In this document: in pieces, positions 57,301 through 62,555 of the stretch
How positions within the stretch are numbered: position 1 is the first letter of the stretch
How the letters are laid out: each line of letters starts with the position of its first letter
Origin: Lachnospiraceae bacterium
Lineage (GTDB): Bacteria; Bacillota; Clostridia; Lachnospirales; Lachnospiraceae
Assembly: GCA_021770755.1 (NCBI GenBank)
Contig: JAETQI010000013.1
Coordinates: 1 to 64,000 of the forward strand
Reading direction: 5' to 3'
DNA: 64,000 nt
The notes under the pieces: model-generated
Told to the model about the DNA's origin: nothing
Databases searched by the model: none
What the model saw: the letters and a program-made list of their open reading frames with translations, nothing else
Made by a program: the position numbers and the translations under genes

Positions 57301-57305
57301 GGTGA
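48318..57305 (+). CDS. Trimodular NRPS with terminal reductase (A-T-C-A-T-C-A-T-R)
   Basis: A 2995-residue synthetase. ATG 48318 is 8 nt after GGAGG; ATG 48312 is too close and the frame further upstream is leader DNA. Domains: A1 about 1-480 (YTSGSTGVPKG near 146), T1 (GGDSINVL, 516), C1 (HHLIFDG, 697), A2 about 1000-1490 (YTSGSTGMPKG, 1157; NIYGPTE), T2 (GLTSIGAVKL, 1535), C2 (HHIISDG, 1708), A3 about 2010-2490 (YTSGSTGKPKG, 2165), T3 (GGTSLSAS, 2551), and a reductase (LLTGATGFLGAH, 2629; YIDTK, 2791) that would release the chain as an aldehyde. There are no epimerisation domains. A1 reads SFVASLM where amino-acid-activating domains have FDxS, and YGCSE for YGPTE. The product is probably a three-unit aldehyde or a cyclised derivative. 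Confidence 0.95.
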   Translation: MDFPTNFLDRFEQIVDRYPDKTAIVDMDGARCTTYRELRDLSRRVAAGLCGQVGPGAADGIDGSAVLVCMDRRMEYVAAEIGVMMAGAAYVPLIPEYPQDRVDYIRKDCGAVCCIDAAWMEALGEAVADKDSFGKREDNKRALIIYTSGSTGVPKGIVHSHASLFDGVMCIVGALGFDERTCLAASAPLSFVASLMEYHAVLGSGGCVHMLSEEVRRDVRLLEDYYAEKEITCGFISPQMLRYFRNRGKALKMVMTGSERVSMLSGDGYVLYNLYGCSEVGLLASAFRVERPMENTPIGKPVQGVEMFLLDEQGMEVPDGEEGEICVLGVLGECYLNLEEQSARTFQRQEDGRILLHTGDIGRKLPDGNYVYVNRRDWMVKVNGQRVEAGEIELRMAAVPGVENAVVKAFEDENGQNYLCGYFVAGAEVGAEELRAQLKKTLPDYMIPRFFKRLDALPKNVNGKLDRTMLQAPGVSEYKADYRAPENELQRRICDAFETVLECGTVGLDDDFFRLGGDSINVLKLAECLADIALTPQLVLRGRTPEQIAVLIQAQQGTAVQEGLRHQADLRAEYPLTDSQMGVYLECANEPDTTMYNIPMYCELPRDVDLDRFCEAVGTVVSMHAAFGVTIVQREGVPVMRVCPEYAAASVELCETEDMEAARSAFVRPFCIGEEPLYRMAVYRQQDRSCFLFDVHHLIFDGTSVKVFLEEISLIYENRVNGKKWDIRPETCSLLDMAAREESLRTTPQYQAAREYFQEKLADVEAGDHLIRDHRPKTVTAACASVRVSLGETLSVMAVEQFVRQNGISENTLFLGAFAYALGKYTGENRSLFCTVNNGRHAPELANSVGMFVRTLPMAHSWDEDSSVRAYLQEFQRNFYETMEHDCISFGELARAYGIASDILFVYQGGMLSGLSIDKKQYPACPVPPKEVQADLSVMVMKGQGGYEITLDYRTDLYRVETARGLQRMFVQVLEGMLTCAALREMTLVSESDLRLLERFHGEELRYDKSRTVVDLFREQVRRAPEHTAVIYTERTYTYAQLDDLTDRLAAYIAGLGIGREQVVSVLIPRCEYMAIASLGVLKAGAAYQPLDPTYPGERLAFMIADAKAQLLIADESLLSLVPDYHGDVLLTKDIPGLPQASQQPKQPEPKDLFILLYTSGSTGMPKGCMLEHGNIVAFCHWYRSYYDLQPESCVAAYASYGFDAHMMDLYPALTTGASVCIIEEALRLDLDELNRYMESQNVTHAFMTTQIGRAFATSVRSRTLKHLAMGGEALTPFAPDGSTVYHNIYGPTECTVNATAYEMEAFEENVPIGRAIANVKVYVLDACGRRVPAGVPGELCIAGVQVSRGYLNRPEKTAEVYAENPFCAHEDYRRMYRTGDIVRFLPDGNIQFIGRRDGQVKIRGFRIELTEVEEVIRRFPGIRDAAVAAFDEPAGGKYIAAYIVSDETVDIAAMNAFIEASKPPYMVPAVTMQIDRIPLNQNQKVDKRALPRPERRQEALSAPKNDVQQKIFDCVADVIGHREFGVNTDLYRAGLTSIGAVKLTVTLSAAFDGAVVRNKELKENNTVEKLERFFGQDTAEEVFEQQEAYPLTQTQSGIFVECAANPGSTIYNIPFLFRMDDAVDLQRLKKAVETAVEAHPYMKTTLYMDENGDIWQKRNDDALFEAAVRDHLDRETLVRPYELLGGRLFRMELYDTPDGKYLFVEFHHIISDGTSCGIFIRDINRAYAGEQPAREAFSGFEAALVEQRALQGEEYARAKAYYDSVFRNCDTDFLPAKDNVQGEEEKAAVGVYSRREPADLKALQAFCAENRITMNALFTAAFGFVTGRYVYKDDAVFTTIYNGRNDSRLASAVGMFVKTLPVYCNIDGERGIGDYLREVGAQLVDSMNADIYSFAEISRAYGIRADILFAFQGDQFRFMEVAGKPAVMEELRLDTAKAPLSVDVAVEDGAVCYQAEYRSDLYEECTIAGLIDSLAVVVNEMQERKYIKEICMVSGAARRELDSYNVTDCPVEQTTANVLFERQVALCPDRTAVIANGVRRTFSELNADANRIANRLLEMGLTTEQMVGVMMPRTVDVYAVRQGIMKAGGAFLPIDPEYPDERVSYILEDSGAKFVIMPQALVKERSLFGGTLPVRTLVLEELLSDGGDTRNPQVDIRPENLCYCIYTSGSTGKPKGVMIEHRNLVNYVDDNPFNVEARSYVQNASVSLAFAAITFDVSILEECIPLYHGITVCMANEEEIHNPLALSKLILAHGVDMMTCTPSYLINIIDMPQMREALSRIKVFNIGAEAFPDALYHKIMALGTDAKVYNGYGPTETTIGCAFELVTGGAVTIGKPMANIQMMMLDKYRNLLPAGAPGELLIIGNGVGRGYVGKPEMTADKFIGFEGKKAYRSGDLARWNHHGKIEFMGRMDNQVKLRGLRVELDEIENVINRYPTVKSSVVLVKEKDSIQFLCGYFVAQEQIEKQNLTCFLQKYLTPYMVPSVLIQLPELPLTNNGKVDRRALPEPEYAAESQNYVEPRTELQRRLCEIFAMALGVKRIGIEDDFFENGGTSLSASKVAMKCMSAGIEVAYADLFTYKTPLALEQFILGKKGEKRAEESRPDIPDDILGRNTVERVDEIRAAAVGDVLLTGATGFLGAHILKTMIEQCDNRIYCLLRKGNAPSLEKRLKSMLVYYFSNPYEELFGDRIFVIEGDITDADSVAALQAYDFAQVINCAACVKHFAADDILERVNYQGVLNLIDLCTETGRELIQISTVSVAGENVGGRFPAEKRLHESELSFGQSISNKYIDTKFRAEAAVLAAVTKGMKGRIIRVGNLMSRVSDGEFQINSVTNGFMRTLRGYVALGKFPVSLLDAPAEFSPIDATAEAIVKLASSEGDFSVFHAYSSYVIQMADVIEQMNALGIWVDIVSDEAFQTALKSALDNEEKNELISGLIAYLSSDAEAGSVYIDADNSFTTKALYRLGFKWQMPDGNYLRNALKALDTLGFFDGKIG

Positions 57306-57319
57306 GTTAGGATAAGGTT

Positions 57320-59104
57320 ATGGAGAGAAATGCATTTTTGATCAACAAAAAGATTCATCAGTATATCCTGCCGGGGGTGTTGATGACGGTTGCGATGCAG
57401 CTGGGAAATGTGGTCGACGGCATGATCGTGGGAAACCTGCTGGGACCGGAGGCGATGGCGGCGATCGAGCTGTCCATGCCGGTCCTGCTGCTCCTGCAGA
57501 TGCCGGCGATGATGCTGGCGATGGGCGGCGCTGCCGAGGCGGCAGTGCTGCTCGGCAGGCGGGAGACCGGACAGGCGGGCGGTATTTTTACCGCCTCGCT
57601 CGCGGCCGGCGTCGGTCTGGCGCTTGTTTTTGCGCTGATGACGCCGGTGCTGCCGGGGATCCTCTCGCAGGCGCTCGCCGGAAATGAGCAGATGGCTGCG
57701 CTGGTGAAGCCTTATATCGCGGTGAACTTCGGCGGGATCCCGATCCTGACGGCGGCGATCATCTGCTGCTATTTTATGAATACGGACAATCACCCGCAGC
57801 TAGGAAGTGCGCTGTTCATCATTGCAAATGTAGTCAATCTGGTGTTGGACTTTGTGTTTTTGGAGGTGTTCGGGCTCGGGATGGCGGGGAGTGCGCTCTC
57901 GACCGTGATCGGTTATCTGACAGGCATGGTGACGGTTCTGTTTTATGCGCGCTCCGAACACAGAATGCTGCGGCTCACAAAACTGGACAGGAATCTTGCA
58001 AAGTATGTCAGAACGGCGGCGGTGGCAGGGATACCGAGCGCTGCTTTTACATTGATGTCGGCGCTCAAGTCGGTCATCATCAACTCGGCGATCGTGCGTT
58101 TCCTGGGCAATGATCCGATGGCGGTGTACTCTGTCTGCGCCAACGCGGTGCTGATCGCGGAGCTGTGCGTGGGCGGTATCATCGGGCTCGTGCCGAACAT
58201 CGCGGGGATCCTCTATGGGGAGCGGGATTATTACGGGATCCGCGCGCTCTGCAGGCGGGTGCTCTCCTACAGTTACCTCGCGATCGCAGTGCTGCTGGCT
58301 GTCTTTCTCGTGTTTCCGCAGGCGATCGCGGGGCTGTTCGGCATCGCGGAGGGGGAGATGCTGGCACTGTGCAGGACGGCACTGCGTATCTTCGCGTGCT
58401 CGTTTCCGTTTTATGTGTACAACAAGTTTTTGATGTCCTATTACCAGACGATCCTGCAGCCGGGACTTTCCACGGTGATCACGGTTCTGCAGGGATTCGT
58501 GCTGATCGTGCCGCTCACGCTGGCGGGAATGTTCTGGGTCGGGTTCTCCGGTGTCTGTATGGCGGCAGTGGCGGGGGAGATCCTGACTATTCTGTGCGGC
58601 ACATTGTACCGCGTGCGCGGACAGCAGACAGGGCGCTTTCCGTCAGGCGGGCGGTACATGCTCCCGCAGGTCACGAACGAGGTCAGTCTGGATCTTTCCA
58701 TGAAGAACCAGCTCGAGGATGTGGCAACACTGCGGGATCAGCTATTGGATTTCTGCGCGGACAACGGCATCGGGGAGAAGGACGCGAACCATCTGGCGCT
58801 TGCGCTGGAGGAGATGACTGCCAACATTGTCCGGTACGGTTACCGGAGCGGGCAGAAGAACTATATCGACATCAGCTTTACGATCCAGGACGGCAGCTAT
58901 ATCCTGCGGATCCGCGACGACGGCGTGCCGTTCAACCCGCTGGAGCACAAGGTGTCCGCGGAGGGGCCGGTGGTCGGCGGGATCGCGCTGATCCGCAGGA
59001 TCATGTCGGATTTCCAGTACACGCGGGTGCTGAATATGAACAATACGGTTATCGGGCTTGCGATCAGTGATGGCAGGCAGAGAGAGTTGGAGCGCAGAGG
59101 GTGA
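57320..59104 (+). CDS. MATE exporter fused to an RsbW-like ATPase domain
   Basis: A 594-residue protein starts at ATG 57320, 15 nt after the NRPS stop. Residues 1 to about 440 are a MATE transporter of some 12 helices (KIHQYILPGVLMTVAMQLGNVVDGMIVG, ... AGIPSAAFTLMSALKSVIINSAI). Residues about 455-590 are a HATPase_c_2 domain like the anti-sigma kinases RsbW/SpoIIAB: N-box LALALEEMTANIVRYGY, G1-like IRDDGVPFNP and GGIALIRRIMSDFQYT. The N-box Glu and Asn needed for Mg-ATP are present. MATE proteins normally end near residue 450, so the ATPase is a true fusion. It probably exports the NRPS product, with the tail sensing or controlling through the STAS protein at 62257-62553. Confidence 0.9.
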   Translation: MERNAFLINKKIHQYILPGVLMTVAMQLGNVVDGMIVGNLLGPEAMAAIELSMPVLLLLQMPAMMLAMGGAAEAAVLLGRRETGQAGGIFTASLAAGVGLALVFALMTPVLPGILSQALAGNEQMAALVKPYIAVNFGGIPILTAAIICCYFMNTDNHPQLGSALFIIANVVNLVLDFVFLEVFGLGMAGSALSTVIGYLTGMVTVLFYARSEHRMLRLTKLDRNLAKYVRTAAVAGIPSAAFTLMSALKSVIINSAIVRFLGNDPMAVYSVCANAVLIAELCVGGIIGLVPNIAGILYGERDYYGIRALCRRVLSYSYLAIAVLLAVFLVFPQAIAGLFGIAEGEMLALCRTALRIFACSFPFYVYNKFLMSYYQTILQPGLSTVITVLQGFVLIVPLTLAGMFWVGFSGVCMAAVAGEILTILCGTLYRVRGQQTGRFPSGGRYMLPQVTNEVSLDLSMKNQLEDVATLRDQLLDFCADNGIGEKDANHLALALEEMTANIVRYGYRSGQKNYIDISFTIQDGSYILRIRDDGVPFNPLEHKVSAEGPVVGGIALIRRIMSDFQYTRVLNMNNTVIGLAISDGRQRELERRG

Positions 59105-59109
59105 GAAGA

Positions 59110-60252
59110 ATGAAAAAAAGGATGAATACGATTTTTTCACAGAAAGAAGTCAACACGGGAAGGCAGCAGGAGTTTGATTATCTGAAAGGGATTTTCATGC
59201 TGTTCATTTATCTGATCCATGCGTTCCAGGCAACCTTGTCCCCGGAGGATCTGGTCACCCGATGGCTCTATATGTTTGCGACAATGTCCGGTGCGGCTAT
59301 TTTTATCTTTGTCATGGGGATCGGAACGGTTTACAGCAGAAATACGGCGCCGGCGGCGTTTGTAAAGAGCGGCCTGCGCATGGTGGTCTATCAATATCTG
59401 GACAATATTGCCTACGTGGCCGCACTGCTGATACCGTATCCTTTTGTTGCCGGGGGATTGTCTCAAAATGAGCTGGAGCGCTGCTGGTTCATGGCGAGGG
59501 TGTACATTCAATATACGAATATCTTCTTTATCACAGGGATCATTTATCTGGTGCTGGCACTGCTGAAAAAACTGGATGTGAAGACCATATGGTATGTGGT
59601 CATCGGTGTGGCTGCAGGCATTGCCGCGCCATTGCTCTACGGGACACCTGTGAATGTGCCGGTGGCCGGATATCTCGTGAGACTTCTGATCGGGGAGGCG
59701 GATTTCGTCTCGTTCACGCCGATCTATTTTCTGTCCTATGCGCTGTTTGGAGTCGCTTTTGGAAAGCTTCTGAGGCGCGTGAAGGATAAGGCAGGATTCT
59801 ACAGGATCCTGGCTGTCGCCAGCAGTGTGATCGTCGTTGTGTGGTGGGCGCTTGTGTTTGGAAGATACGGTTCGGATCTGCCGGAGATGATGGCTGTTCT
59901 GAGTGCGGCATACACATGTCCGGATCTCTGGCATGTGGCGGCAAGCCTCGCGCACATACTCCTCTTTGCGGCTGTTTTTTTCTACATCGGGGAGAGGCGG
60001 AAAAAGCGCGGCGGGCCTGACAGTCCTGCAGCGCGGCAGATCCTGTACTACAGCGGACATATATCAAAATATTATGCCCTGCATGTGCCCGTATACCTCG
60101 TTGTCCTTGGCTGCCATGGTTATGAGAGCTTTCAGGGCTATCAATGCTGGCTTCTTGCACTGTTCTCGATGTTCGTCACGGAGCTCATGGTGAGAGGATA
60201 CAACTATTTTTTTGAGAGACGGATCACATATGGAAGAAGGAAAGAGGGATAG
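59110..60252 (+). CDS. Membrane acyltransferase-like protein
   Basis: A 380-residue membrane protein. ATG 59110 is chosen because AGAGGGTGAG precedes it; GTG 59101 overlaps the previous stop. The N-terminus (QQEFDYLKGIFMLFIYLIHAFQA) has the Asp and His spacing of acyltransferase-3/DUF1624-type enzymes, and about ten helices follow, ending YYALHVPVYLVVLGCHGYESF. Such enzymes move acyl groups onto sugars, peptides or antibiotics. In this cluster it could acylate the peptide or an envelope target for self-protection. The family is fairly sure, the substrate unknown. Confidence 0.7.
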   Translation: MKKRMNTIFSQKEVNTGRQQEFDYLKGIFMLFIYLIHAFQATLSPEDLVTRWLYMFATMSGAAIFIFVMGIGTVYSRNTAPAAFVKSGLRMVVYQYLDNIAYVAALLIPYPFVAGGLSQNELERCWFMARVYIQYTNIFFITGIIYLVLALLKKLDVKTIWYVVIGVAAGIAAPLLYGTPVNVPVAGYLVRLLIGEADFVSFTPIYFLSYALFGVAFGKLLRRVKDKAGFYRILAVASSVIVVVWWALVFGRYGSDLPEMMAVLSAAYTCPDLWHVAASLAHILLFAAVFFYIGERRKKRGGPDSPAARQILYYSGHISKYYALHVPVYLVVLGCHGYESFQGYQCWLLALFSMFVTELMVRGYNYFFERRITYGRRKEG

Positions 60253-60264
60253 GATTTTACTGAG

Positions 60265-61278
60265 ATGGGGTGTGGGGAAAGCACTGATATAAAGATGGTT
60301 CCGCTGGAGATCGGCGGCTGTACAGTGGAGCTGTATTGGATGGACACGGGCGTGTTGGAGGATGAAGCCTGTTTTTCCTGTGCGTATCAGGCATTGTCGC
60401 GCGGGCGGCAGAAAAAAGTTGACGCCTTTTTGTTCAGGAAGGATAAGAGGCTCTCGCTGGGGGCGGGATTGCTGCTGCGCCAGGGTCTGGCGGCGCATGG
60501 GATCAACGAGCGGGAGGCCGTGTTTGCGTATGGGGAGAATGGAAAACCGTATCTGCCGGATTATCCGGATGTCCAGTTCAATCTGTCCCATTCCGGCGGG
60601 ATGGCAGTCGCGGTGTTTGCGAACACTGCTGTCGGATGCGACATCGAACAGATCGGAACTGCAGATCTGCCGCTTGCCGCGAAGTTTTTCCCGGAGGGGG
60701 AGTATCGGTATCTCGCCCGATTTCCCAAAGGATATCAGAGGGACGCGGCTTTTTACCGGCTGTGGACCTTGAAGGAGAGTTTTGTGAAGACGACCGGGGC
60801 AGGCCTCGCACTGCCGCTGGATGCATTTGAGATCGTGATCGCGGCAGGTGAATGTGATGGCAGGAATGAGCAGATCGAAGTCCGCCAGAATGTGGATCCT
60901 GCGGCGCGTTATCTGTTTGCAGAGCCTTATTTCAGAGGGTATTGTGTGTCGGTGTGCCTGAGAACAGATTGCGATCGATACCGAAAAAAGTGCGAACGGT
61001 GCCCGGATGCCCAAATGGATCAGAGGGTGTGCTATGATTATAGAGTGACAAAAACATGTTTTACAACAGAAAAGGAGTATATTTTTATGGCAGATTGCAG
61101 TAATAACAGACCATGTCCCTGTACATTTGACTGCCCGAGGCATGGCAGGTGCTGTGAGTGCGTGGCGCATCACAGAGACAACGACGAGGGCGTTCCGGGG
61201 TGCTTTTTCTCTGCGGAGGCAGAGGCGACCTACGACAGGAGCATAGAGGCATTGTGCCGCGACAGAGGAATACTATAG
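60265..61278 (+). CDS. Sfp-type phosphopantetheinyl transferase continuous with a Cys-rich domain
   Basis: One 337-codon frame from ATG 60265 (ATG 60295 is an alternative). Residues up to about 245 are an Sfp-type PPTase: FNLSHSGGMAVAVF, AVGCDIEQIG and FYRLWTLKESFVKTTGAGL contain the magnesium- and CoA-binding residues. This enzyme would convert the T domains of the NRPSs to their active form. The frame then continues without a stop through about 30 low-complexity residues into the DUF6485-like segment at 61087-61278, which has its own ribosome site. Normally these are separate genes, so the PPTase has probably lost its stop codon. Confidence 0.85.
   Translation: MGCGESTDIKMVPLEIGGCTVELYWMDTGVLEDEACFSCAYQALSRGRQKKVDAFLFRKDKRLSLGAGLLLRQGLAAHGINEREAVFAYGENGKPYLPDYPDVQFNLSHSGGMAVAVFANTAVGCDIEQIGTADLPLAAKFFPEGEYRYLARFPKGYQRDAAFYRLWTLKESFVKTTGAGLALPLDAFEIVIAAGECDGRNEQIEVRQNVDPAARYLFAEPYFRGYCVSVCLRTDCDRYRKKCERCPDAQMDQRVCYDYRVTKTCFTTEKEYIFMADCSNNRPCPCTFDCPRHGRCCECVAHHRDNDEGVPGCFFSAEAEATYDRSIEALCRDRGIL
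61087..61278 (+). CDS. DUF6485-like cysteine-rich small protein
   Basis: ATG 61087 follows AAAAGGAGTAT and gives a 63-residue protein with CPCTFDCPRHGRCCECV followed by GCFFSAEAEATYDRS, the pattern of small Cys-rich DUF6485 proteins of Clostridia. The cysteines and histidines could bind a metal or cluster. It lies in the same frame as the PPTase, so it can be made alone or as its C-terminal domain. The function is unknown. Confidence 0.75.
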   Translation: MADCSNNRPCPCTFDCPRHGRCCECVAHHRDNDEGVPGCFFSAEAEATYDRSIEALCRDRGIL

Positions 61279-61291
61279 GAGGGTCTGAGAG

Positions 61292-61873
61292 ATGGAAAAA
61301 CCGATTTTTACAGGATTATCACATGTATGCATTTTTGTGGACGACGTCAAAGAAGCGTTTGCGTATTATGAGCGGATTCTGGGGGCAGTGCCCAACCAGC
61401 ATATTCCGCATTGGAAAAACGAGGGCTTTTTCCAGGCGGGCGGTTTTATTGAGGAGGCGAAGGAGGCGGAGGTCTCCATTGGATTTATGGATGTGCCGGG
61501 CACAAAGTTCACGATCGAGCTGATGTGCTATCACAAGCCGGAAGGGCGCAAAGAGCCGATCATCTTCAAGGCGAACGATATCAGCGGCGCGCGCCATGTC
61601 GCGCTCAAGGTGACGAACATCGAGGAGGCGTTTGCGTACATCAAGGCACAGCCGGATGTCACGCTCATCAACACGACGGATGATTATAGGGTATACCAGA
61701 TCAGTAAGACAGAGCCTTCGGATTTCTATTATTTTGACGAGGCGAAGGAGAACGATGTGCAGGCAAAGCAGGCGGCGGCTGACATTCTTGGAAACACCAA
61801 GTATTTTTATTTCATCGACAAGTATGGTCTGCAGTGGGAGTTTGAGCAGGGACACACGGATATCGGGGACTGA
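61292..61873 (+). CDS. VOC (glyoxalase-fold) protein
   Basis: A 193-residue protein starts at ATG 61292 behind ATAGGAGGG. Two VOC half-units are visible: GLSHVCIFVDDVKEAFAYYERILGA and ARHVALKVTNIEEAFAYIK, with YFIDKYGLQWEFEQ at the end. His and Glu residues at metal-ligand positions (SHVC, TIELM, RHVAL, WEFEQ) suggest a metal site. VOC proteins act as isomerases, dioxygenases or drug-binding resistance proteins. Here product tailoring or self-resistance to a reactive aldehyde are both possible. Confidence 0.82.
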   Translation: MEKPIFTGLSHVCIFVDDVKEAFAYYERILGAVPNQHIPHWKNEGFFQAGGFIEEAKEAEVSIGFMDVPGTKFTIELMCYHKPEGRKEPIIFKANDISGARHVALKVTNIEEAFAYIKAQPDVTLINTTDDYRVYQISKTEPSDFYYFDEAKENDVQAKQAAADILGNTKYFYFIDKYGLQWEFEQGHTDIGD

Positions 61874-61895
61874 TCCTGCGTGAGGGGGAATGGAT

Positions 61896-62240
61896 ATGCC
61901 ATTTATCAATTCGAGGGTGAGCACTGTGATGACAGCGTCACAGCGCTCGTCCGTGAAGGAGAAGCTTGGCAGGGCGATCTCTATCATACCGGGAAAATCG
62001 GAGGAATGGCTGATGGTGGAGCTTGCCGACGGGTGCGACCTGTATTTTCGGGGTGAGCAGACACAGCCGTCCGCCTTTGTCGAGGTGAAGGTGTTCGGAG
62101 TGATCCCGGAGGGCTGTCTGGACAAACTGACAGGCGAGATCTGCGGGATCTATGAGCAGGATCTGCAGATCCCGCAGGATCACGTCTACGTCAAGTACGA
62201 GGAAGTTAGCAAGTGGGGCTGGAACGGAAGTAATTTTTGA
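61896..62240 (+). CDS. MIF/phenylpyruvate tautomerase-like protein
   Basis: A 114-residue protein. ATG 61896 gives Met-Pro-Phe-Ile-Asn, so Pro becomes residue 1 after Met removal, as the tautomerase reaction requires; GAGGGGGAATG precedes it. An ATG two codons earlier would bury the Pro. Length, LGRAISIIPGKSEEWLMVEL and VYVKYEEVSKWGWNGSNF match MIF-family proteins. They tautomerise keto-enol substrates such as phenylpyruvate. In the cluster it may act on a keto acid building block or on the aldehyde product. Confidence 0.85.
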   Translation: MPFINSRVSTVMTASQRSSVKEKLGRAISIIPGKSEEWLMVELADGCDLYFRGEQTQPSAFVEVKVFGVIPEGCLDKLTGEICGIYEQDLQIPQDHVYVKYEEVSKWGWNGSNF

Positions 62241-62256
62241 TGGAGGAAAAGGATAT

Positions 62257-62553
62257 ATGAAGATCACAAAATCGCAAAATGGAAATAACCTGACAGTGGC
62301 ACTGGAGGGACGGCTTGACACAAACACGGCACCGGAACTTGAGAGTGTCCTCAAAAATTCCCTTGACGGGATCACAGAACTGACGATCGATATGACGGCG
62401 CTCGATTACCTGTCGTCGGCGGGACTCCGCATTCTGCTGGGGGCGCAGAAGACGATGAACAAGCAGGGCAGCATGAAGGTGGCGAACGTGAACGACACGA
62501 TTATGGAGATCTTTGAAGTGACAGGTTTTGCGGATATTCTGACGGTGGTATAG
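62257..62553 (+). CDS. STAS-domain anti-sigma-factor antagonist
   Basis: A 98-residue protein starts at ATG 62257 after TGGAGGAAAAG. The full STAS fold is present: LTVALEGRLDTNTAPELES, LTIDMTALDYLSSAGLRILLGAQ with the phosphorylatable Ser in the LSSAGL loop, and VNDTIMEIFEVTGF. RsbV/SpoIIAA proteins of this type bind RsbW-like kinases and are switched off by Ser phosphorylation. No sigma factor is nearby, but the MATE fusion five genes upstream carries an RsbW-like domain, the obvious partner. The next NRPS starts 2 nt after its stop. Confidence 0.92.
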   Translation: MKITKSQNGNNLTVALEGRLDTNTAPELESVLKNSLDGITELTIDMTALDYLSSAGLRILLGAQKTMNKQGSMKVANVNDTIMEIFEVTGFADILTVV

Positions 62554-62555
62554 AT

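Noticed and set aside
58165-59070. Second plus-strand frame inside the MATE fusion gene
   Set aside because: Out-of-frame shadow, Gly/Arg-rich, without start signal.
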